Shown here: one piece after another, positions 48,715 to 64,000 of the stretch
Layout of the letters: each line of letters begins with the position of its first letter
Numbering within the stretch: the stretch's first letter is position 1
DNA from: Cichorium intybus
Taxonomy: Eukaryota > Streptophyta > Magnoliopsida > Asterales > Asteraceae
Assembly (NCBI GenBank): GCA_023525715.1
Contig: CM042011.1
Span: 64,182,354 to 64,246,353 of the forward strand
Direction: 5' to 3'
DNA length: 64,000 nt
The notes under the pieces: generated by a model
What the model was told of the DNA's origin: nothing
The model's input: the letters and a program-made list of their open reading frames with translations, nothing else
The model's database searches: none
Program-made: the position numbers and the translations under genes

Positions 48715-49059
48715 TGTTAGAATGTGAAGGCTGACTTTTCTTAGTCAAATAAGTTTGGTAGCCTACTAAGTTTGGTAGCTTGATTTATATTTCCATGTTC
48801 ACATTAATTACAAGATGTGTATAAATAGAGCATTAGTTGAAGAAGAACATGCACCACAACACACAATACATGTAAAGGATTGAGTGTGTATCTCTTGTAA
48901 TCTCCTCAGTCAAATAAAATCTAGTTGTAGCCCGTGGACGTAGGATTTGCACCGAATCCGAACCACGTAAAAATCCTTGTGTTCTTCTTGCTTTATTTTC
49001 GTGAGTTTGTGTGTGTGTGATAGTGTTTCCGCTGCGTGTACCCTGTCCGATTCCTAACA
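48715..49059 (+). repeat. 5' LTR of the gag-protease-only element
   Basis: 345 bp with TATA box TATAAATAG at 48820-48828. The sequence is the same as that of the 3' LTR. Confidence 0.95.
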
Positions 49060-49256
49060 ACTGGTATCAGAGCTTCGGGTTTCGGAGGAGGTCTCGGTTT
49101 TAGAAATTAGAGTATGCTCTGTGGTTGCAGTTTTGTCTGATCTTCCACATCAGAAACTAATTTCTATTAATCATATTAAAAGGTATCTTGGTACTTTAAA
49201 GGGTACTGTTCTGTCACACAAAAGTACTATAAAATATTTGTCTCTTGTTTGTCGTA

Positions 49257-50813
49257 ATGGCTGAAGACAAGGTTGTAATCGAGAAGTTCAACGGTTCTGA
49301 CTTTAGTTGGTGGAAAATGCAAATAGAAGCATTGCTATGTCAGAAAGATTTGGACGTGGTACTTGGAGACAAACCGGAGAAAATGGAAAAAGCTGCTGAA
49401 GATGCATGGAACTCAAAGGACAAGAAAGCTAAGGCGGTTATTACGTTGTCGTTGGAAAGGAGCGTTGCTTTCAACATCATGAAGGAAACCACGGCGCGTG
49501 GTATGATGGATGCTCTGACGAACATGTATGAGAAACCGTCGGCGGCTAACAAGGTGTTCTTGATGAGGGAGCTGTTCACTACAAGGATGAATGAGGAAGG
49601 CTCAGTTACTGTTCACATTAACAATCTAAATTCAATTCTGTCCAGATTGTCATCTGTGCGAATTAAATTTGATAACGAGACTCAAGCTTCACTGCTACTA
49701 GCTTCACTACCTGATAGCTGGTCTGGAACAGTAACCGCTGTTACAAGTTCAGTGGGGACCAGTGGTATGACTTTTGAAGGGGTTAGAGATTTGGTTCTTG
49801 GCGAGGATATCAGACGCAAGAATCAAGGTGGATCTTCTTCTTCTGAGTTATTAAATATCGGAAGAGGTAGAGGGAATAACAGGAATAGTGGGAGCAGTGG
49901 GAGTCGGGGAAGAAGTTCATCTAGAACTTGGAAGAATGTGAAGTGCTGGAACTGCCAGGAGGTGGGACATGTTAAGAGTCAATGTCCAAAGAAAGAATTG
50001 AACATTGCTGGTGCCGAGAGTGTGTCTGAGGATGATGCACTGATACTAAGTATGGAAAGTTTTGTAGACTCTTGGGTCATGGATTCAGGGGCTTCGTTTC
50101 ACGCCATGGACAACGGAGAAACGATGGTGAATCTAAAAGAAGGAGATTTTGGGAAGGTACGGTTAGCAAATGACGAGATGCTTGAAGTAACGGGCATAGG
50201 AGATATTGATCTGGTTACTTCATTGGGAACTACATGGAACCTGAAGAATGTCTGGGTGATTCCGGAGCTGAAGAAGAAATTGATTTCTGTTGGTCAGCTG
50301 GATAAACAAGGACTGGAAGTAAGGTTTGGTGGTGGTAAATGGAGGGTGGTCAATGGAAATTCGGTGATTGCTCAAGGTATGAAGCGTGGGTCATTATATA
50401 TGGTTGAGGTACCTGCTGAGGGAAGTATGACCGTCCCTGTTAAGCATAACAAAATCCGATTCGCTAAATCTAGTGCTAAGAGAGTTCATTTTGCAAACAT
50501 GAAGTCTGGAGCCAAAGAGATGTTAGCTGAACGAGTCAGAAAGTCTAAACCATTCAGGAGATTTTGTGACAGTGGGAGCACGGGGTGTGTTCCGGGTACA
50601 GTTACAAAGAGCCGTTGGGTTTTGAAGACTAAGACTGGAAAATTCTCTCCTGTTGGAAGTTTGCAAAGTTTGGAGAGTGTTAGTGGTTCTCGGTGTATCT
50701 CTGGAGCTGGTGGAGTGTCCAAACCGGTTGAGACAGAGGATGAGTCGGTGGTGGGATTAGCCACGGCTGAGTTGGAGCTAGTGGGAGCTTCAACTGGCCC
50801 TTCTAATACTTAA
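49257..50813 (+). CDS. Gag-protease protein of the non-autonomous copia element (518 aa)
   Basis: Start chosen at the ATG 49257 (MAEDKVVIEKFNGSDFSWW), the usual Gag start; the frame is open to TAA at 50811-50813. Domains: N-terminal Gag head (FNGSDFSWWKMQIEALL); Gag/UBN2 core through LASLPDSW; a Gly/Ser/Arg-rich linker; the CCHC zinc knuckle CWNCQEVGHVKSQC at about residues 230-243; the aspartic protease site WVMDSGASFHAM at about 271-282; and the end of the protease fold with LKKKLISVGQLDKQGLEV. The usual next domain, GAG-preintegrase/integrase, is missing. Instead there is a 120-residue tail rich in Ser/Gly/Val, starting around KRVHFANMKSGAKEML, whose origin I cannot identify; part may come from the connector between integrase and RT. 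Gag forms the particle that packages RNA, and the protease would process it. Confidence 0.93.
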   Translation: MAEDKVVIEKFNGSDFSWWKMQIEALLCQKDLDVVLGDKPEKMEKAAEDAWNSKDKKAKAVITLSLERSVAFNIMKETTARGMMDALTNMYEKPSAANKVFLMRELFTTRMNEEGSVTVHINNLNSILSRLSSVRIKFDNETQASLLLASLPDSWSGTVTAVTSSVGTSGMTFEGVRDLVLGEDIRRKNQGGSSSSELLNIGRGRGNNRNSGSSGSRGRSSSRTWKNVKCWNCQEVGHVKSQCPKKELNIAGAESVSEDDALILSMESFVDSWVMDSGASFHAMDNGETMVNLKEGDFGKVRLANDEMLEVTGIGDIDLVTSLGTTWNLKNVWVIPELKKKLISVGQLDKQGLEVRFGGGKWRVVNGNSVIAQGMKRGSLYMVEVPAEGSMTVPVKHNKIRFAKSSAKRVHFANMKSGAKEMLAERVRKSKPFRRFCDSGSTGCVPGTVTKSRWVLKTKTGKFSPVGSLQSLESVSGSRCISGAGGVSKPVETEDESVVGLATAELELVGASTGPSNT

Positions 50814-50937
50814 AGATGAGGGGCGGCTACAACTAAGGGAATGACTGGGTCTTAGCTTGTTCTTGGGAACTGGAAGCTTGGAAGACTGGTTATGTTAGGA
50901 GATTAATTAGAGATGTTCAAGCCTTCAAGTGGGAGAT

Positions 50938-51282
50938 TGTTAGAATGTGAAGGCTGACTTTTCTTAGTCAAATAAGTTTGGTAGCCTACTAAGTTTGGTA
51001 GCTTGATTTATATTTCCATGTTCACATTAATTACAAGATGTGTATAAATAGAGCATTAGTTGAAGAAGAACATGCACCACAACACACAATACATGTAAAG
51101 GATTGAGTGTGTATCTCTTGTAATCTCCTCAGTCAAATAAAATCTAGTTGTAGCCCGTGGACGTAGGATTTGCACCGAATCCGAACCACGTAAAAATCCT
51201 TGTGTTCTTCTTGCTTTATTTTCGTGAGTTTGTGTGTGTGTGATAGTGTTTCCGCTGCGTGTACCCTGTCCGATTCCTAACA
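50938..51282 (+). repeat. 3' LTR of the gag-protease-only element
   Basis: 345 bp, with TATA box at 51043-51051 and no difference from the 5' LTR that I can find. Confidence 0.95.
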
Positions 51283-51287
51283 TTTTG

Positions 51288-51898
51288 AAGCATCGTTCTT
51301 GCCATCCAACAGGTTGTTCTTGCCAATTATCACATTAAGCCATATTGAGAGTTCATCCACCATAATAAATTCTTTTACTTCATGAATTTCCCTTTTCATA
51401 CCGTCTATAGAAAATTCAAAGATGAAGACACCAAAATTCACTTATTTTGAAAATTTGTACCTTAAGCCGATTCCCATGTCGATTTCACGATTTGTTTCCA
51501 TTTACTTTTCTTTTATATGAGCTCTCAACTCATCAAACTAAATAATCTAAAATTTCAAATGATCCAGTTAATCCGAGTTCTGGTATGCCTATTTGAGGAA
51601 TATGAAGCTGTATTATTTTAACTCGATTCCCATTAGTAGTTTCGTCTTTCTCTGGTAAAGAAATTTACACTTTAGGTGTTCGAAAATATGCCTCAATCAA
51701 ATATAAATGACTTTTTCTTTCTTTATTATGTAGGGGAAGGTCTTTGGAGGGAGGTAGAGTGGACAAATTGGATATGGATGATATTTAAACCACATTAAGG
51801 AGGCTAATGTAGGCTATTTGAATTCGATGAAGCAATATCTAGCAAAATATGGGATTTTGGATTCGATAAAGCAACGTTTAGAAACTCAGTGCATCAAT

Positions 51899-51904
<6 letters not shown>
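51288..51904. other. Unassigned spacer
   Basis: AT-rich, no coding frame or repeat recognised. Confidence 0.4.
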
Positions 51905-51929
<25 letters not shown>

Positions 51930-52025
51930 TTGGAACTGGCAAATGATTTTATTAAAATAAAAGAAACAGACAAAAACAAACAAAAGCATATCGGACCAGT
52001 GAGGTGCCGGCCAACCCGATTACAT
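51905..52025 (-). repeat. LINE 3' tail with poly-A (antisense)
   Basis: The minus strand reads ...TTTTAATAAAATCATTTGCCAG then TTCC and a run of about 25 A. This is the standard 3' end of plant L1-type LINEs (AATAAAA, 'TTTGCCAGTTCC', poly-A). No coding part is attached. Confidence 0.65.
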
Positions 52026-52031
52026 CATTAC

Positions 52032-53080
52032 TAGGGGTGACAAAAGTCGACACGACACGACAAAAATACACGATACGAAATGAAATTGGGACGAATCGAA
52101 AATCGAATTCGTGTTCGTATCGTGTAAAAGAAACACGACGTCGTGTCGTGTTGTGTTCGTGTCTGAAATTCGAAACGATAATAACATGAAATATAACACG
52201 ATTTTAAAACGATAATACCACGATAAATTTTTTACAACAACTTAAATAATAAGTATTATAATTTTAGCATAGAACTATTGAATTAAAAAGATTTTTCCTT
52301 ATTTCCATCAGCTCCTTTGAAAATCGAACTCGCGCTGGAAACTCGAATCGGCACTTTCCCTTCCATATACTCGTATTGATGGCTGTGACCGTCGTGTTGA
52401 TTGCATATCGATACCATGCTCAATCAATTGTATCAAAGGATTCCTGCTCTCCCTTCTCAACCACAACTTCACAATCGGTAAGCCCTAAATATCTAATCGT
52501 GTCCCGCTACGGCTTCTCAATCTCAACCATAATCGCTACTAAGAAGAAACAGAAGCGGATACTTGATTGCTGGATTACCAAATTGAACTTCGTTGACACA
52601 TAAAAATGTTGAAGCTCTAATTTGTACAAAAGATTGGTTGTTTGAGATTGCAGGTAAATTGCTTTCTTGTTGAAAATTTGTATAATGAAATTAACTATTT
52701 TTAATATGTTAATTATAGTGTTTGTAGGTGATGAAGAATTGTGCTTACAAGATCTTAAAGAATATACTATGAAATTTGATAGCAAGGGAAACGTCACATA
52801 TGAAACGATGGAGTCACAAGTTGAAGACATTTAACATTATTCTATGTCGTTTTCTGTTATTTTCTGTCATTAAATTCGTGTTTGTCATGTTTAAAATTTC
52901 TTTTTGCGAGAACTTATGGATGATATTATGTAAATTGTTTTTTTGTTAACTTTTGTCGTGTTTTTTATTTTTTCGTGTTCGTGTTAACGAAAACTAACAC
53001 GACATCGTGTCGTATCGTGTCATGTTCAGATTGAGTAAAAGTAATTCGTGTCGTGTCATGTTAGCTAAAAACATGAAACG
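52032..53080 (+). mobile_element. Probable non-autonomous hAT element with ACACGACACGACA subterminal repeats
   Basis: The left end TAGGGGTGACAAAAG is a hAT terminus like those at 10229 and 18476. GTCGTGTCGTGTT/ACACGACACGAC words crowd both ends (52050-52170 and 52975-53060). The interior has fragments of frame such as LKEYTMKFDSKGNVTYET (about 52750-52830), perhaps of a BED-type transposase gene. The right terminal repeat and TSD were not found. Confidence 0.55.
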
Positions 53081-55479
<2,399 letters not shown>

Positions 55480-56366
55480 TTTTTAATTATTTTGTAGGGT
55501 TCCATTTGTACACTTTTCAAAAGAAAGTTAGATATAGGTAGTGACGAAATTCTTGGAGAATGAGATAAGGAGAACATATTTGATTAGAAAAGCTTTTCAT
55601 CACGTACATTTCGTGTTTTATTTACACTTGATGCCGGAAACTCTAGGTCTCGCACAAACCTTGTCAAAACATTTTTAAAGAAAAGACCAATATATTTTGG
55701 AAGTGGCTTCGTTGGTAAAAGGTATAAAGGAAGCATTACTAGCTTTAAAAAATGATAGTTTCCCACAAATTTTGAAGAAAGTATGTTTTTTTAATCAAAA
55801 AACATAATATTGCAATTGTGGAAATGTCGGAAAATTTTGTTACTTCAAGAAACCAAAAGACCAATATTACTAATTAACATCATTTTGAAGTCGTGATTTT
55901 TAACACGGTTTTAGATATGTAGATTCAAGAATTTGGGGATCGATTTAGTGAAGTAAGCACCGCATTAATAAAAAATATGGTGGCTTTGAGTCATTGTGAT
56001 TCATTTTCAAGGATTGATAAAGAAAAGTTGTTGAAGTTAAGTAAGATATACTAAAATGATTTCAATGCATTAGAACAGTTTCATCCTGGTAGTCAACTTG
56101 ATATATATTATCATTTTTTGCTACGTGATGAAAATTTTGTTCAATTGAAGGGAATTACGAACCTTTCTTGTTTGATGGTGGAAATTGGAAAACATCGTTC
56201 TTTTCCTTTAGCCTATAGATTATTAAAGCTAACTTTGGTTTTGTCTGTCGTAACCGTAACGGTTGAAAGATGCTTTTCAGCAATGAAACGTGTGAAGACC
56301 GATTTGTGTAATAGAATGAGTGAGGATTGTTTCTCACGTTTCTCAGCAAATTCAATTTACCTATGA
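55480..56366 (+). pseudogene. hAT transposase relic, TTF/MYM-type family, C-terminal half
   Basis: Discontinuous frames give family blocks in order: RKDQYILEVASLVKGIKEAL then LALKNDSFPQILKKV (about 55675-55785); VEMSENFVTSRNQK; QEFGDRFSEVSTALIKNMVA; KEKLLKLSKIY; QFHPGSQLDIYYHFLLRDEN; then an open 82-codon end (56118-56366) with LKGITNLSCLMVEIGKHRSF and VTVTVERCFSAMKRVKT, the hAT dimerisation signature. Stops near 55690, 55875 and 56052, and shifts, show it is dead. N-terminal zinc finger and DDE core are missing or unreadable. The same family as the relic at 45596-45835, though that one lies on the other strand. Confidence 0.8.
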
Positions 56367-56372
56367 TCTTTG

Positions 56373-56484
<112 letters not shown>

Positions 56485-56711
56485 TTTATACAAAATTTGA
56501 GGCAAGAATCACTAAAGTATGCTTTGAATTATCCACATATTTAATAAACATATCTTGAAACATGAAACAACATAAGATTTAAGAGACACTAATTAGATTT
56601 ACCTATTTATTATTTTTGATAAATATATAGAGTAAAGTTCTAAACCCTGTTTAAATCATATTGCACTTCTGACCCCTTGTAGAGATACTAGTTATTACTG
56701 AACTTAGTTTC

Positions 56712-63557
<6,846 letters not shown>

Positions 63558-63664
63558 TGTTGGTATGGAAGCTGAAGGTGAAGGTGAAGGAGAAGATGAA
63601 GGTACCCTGTGAATTACTAAGAGGGAAGTAGTAGTTTTATTGATGCTTTGTTGTGAAACTCGCG

Positions 63665-63673
63665 TATTATATA
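63665..63673 (-). promoter_or_regulatory. Putative TATA box of NPF gene B
   Basis: The minus strand reads TGTATATAATACGCG about 110 bp upstream of the ATG at 63557, with a CT-rich leader between (complement of GAAGGTGAAGGTGAAGG). Position and leader style resemble gene A. Confidence 0.5.
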
Positions 63674-64000
63674 CATTTTAACAAAAGGTTCAATCATCCA
63701 TTTTATTGCTTTTTTTATTCTTAATTTTATGAATTTAAATATGAAAATAATTTTATTTTTTATGAATTTAAATACGAAAATTATATAGGATAATGACTTA
63801 GAAGTGTAACGAATATTTAAAATTGTTCACATTCGGTCATTGAACTTATTTTTGTGCTTGATATACCCGTAAACTTTTTAAATTTATTCATATTATACCC
63901 TTATAACCAGTGGTGTAACGTTAATGCTGATTTGACATCTTACATGATGTTCTAGAATACTTGAAATATAACGGACTTCTAAACTTGTTTCCATTTAGTT

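Larger units (their letters stand above)
48715..51282 (+). mobile_element. Gag-protease-only copia element (TR-GAG-like, 2,568 bp), identical LTRs
   Basis: LTRs 48715-49059 and 50938-51282, each 345 bp and identical by eye, with TGTTAG...CTAACA ends. The target duplication TTTTG is perfect (48710-48714, 51283-51287). The primer binding site TGGTATCAGAGC for initiator tRNA-Met is at 49062-49073 and the polypurine tract AAGTGGGAGAT at 50927-50937. The internal region encodes one open frame with gag, zinc knuckle and protease. Integrase, RT and RNase H are absent. It is therefore complete in cis signals but depends on another copia element for reverse transcription and integration. Identical LTRs mean very recent insertion. 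Confidence 0.95.

Noticed and set aside
48833..49060. 75-codon minus-strand frame, repeated identically at 51056-51283
   Set aside because: Both lie within the two identical LTRs of the gag-protease element and are non-coding.

Overview
This is a stretch of plant nuclear DNA, from a eudicot by gene and repeat content. An Asteraceae source is my guess from the look of the LTR elements, not something the sequence proves. It is AT-rich, has eleven long (AT)n arrays, and holds nested retrotransposons of a kind found only in plants. Only two genes look like functional host genes. Both are on the minus strand at the two ends of the window, and both encode proton-coupled transporters of the NRT1/PTR family, subfamily NPF2 (the NPF2.9/2.10/2.11 'GTR-like' clade). 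Gene A is complement(join(3934..4840,8604..9163,9245..9462,9581..9671)). Gene B is complement(join(56712..57618,62472..63031,63117..63334,63467..63557)). Their four exons are 91, 218, 560 and 907 nt in both genes and both encode 591 residues. They are a duplicated pair pushed apart by about 47 kb of transposon-rich DNA, and in both the last intron (3.8 and 4.9 kb) is packed with repeats.

Layout. 1-3.1 kb: 3' half of a decayed Ty1/copia element with its LTR. 3.9-9.7 kb: NPF gene A, with a 902-bp Mutator-type foldback element in intron 3. 10.2-10.7 kb: hAT miniature element. 11.3-12.1 kb: dead PIF/Harbinger transposase. 12.3-13.9 kb: LTR-like sequence. 14.1-16.9 kb: solo LTR with perfect TSD. 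16.9-18.1 kb: large foldback element. 18.5-22.4 kb: hAT element with a BED-type transposase pseudogene. 22.8-25.8 kb: palindrome array and minisatellites. 25.8-28.4 kb: another LTR. 29.2-38.2 kb: nearly intact 9.0-kb copia element. 38.7-48.3 kb: a small hAT remnant inflated by two later insertions, a pol-less Athila/Tat-type LTR element and a solo LTR. 48.7-51.3 kb: a 2.57-kb gag-protease-only copia element with identical LTRs. 51.9-56.4 kb: LINE tail, hAT relics and AT repeats. 56.7-63.6 kb: NPF gene B, with LINE, MITE and SINE insertions in intron 3.

Three results merit most attention. First, the 48.7-kb element is a very young non-autonomous retrotransposon with an open 518-codon gag-protease frame and no integrase or reverse transcriptase. 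Second, arrays of 11-13-bp odd palindromes occur in several unrelated LTRs; each family has its own sequence, and in at least three modules the array sits just upstream of a TATA box. A twelve-copy array of ATTCTCNGAGAAT at 23.3-23.8 kb lies outside any element I could name. Third, the Athila-type element has mismatched LTRs and three 645-bp tandem repeats before its 3' end.

All positions were read by eye. Family names rest on motif recognition, and no database search was run.
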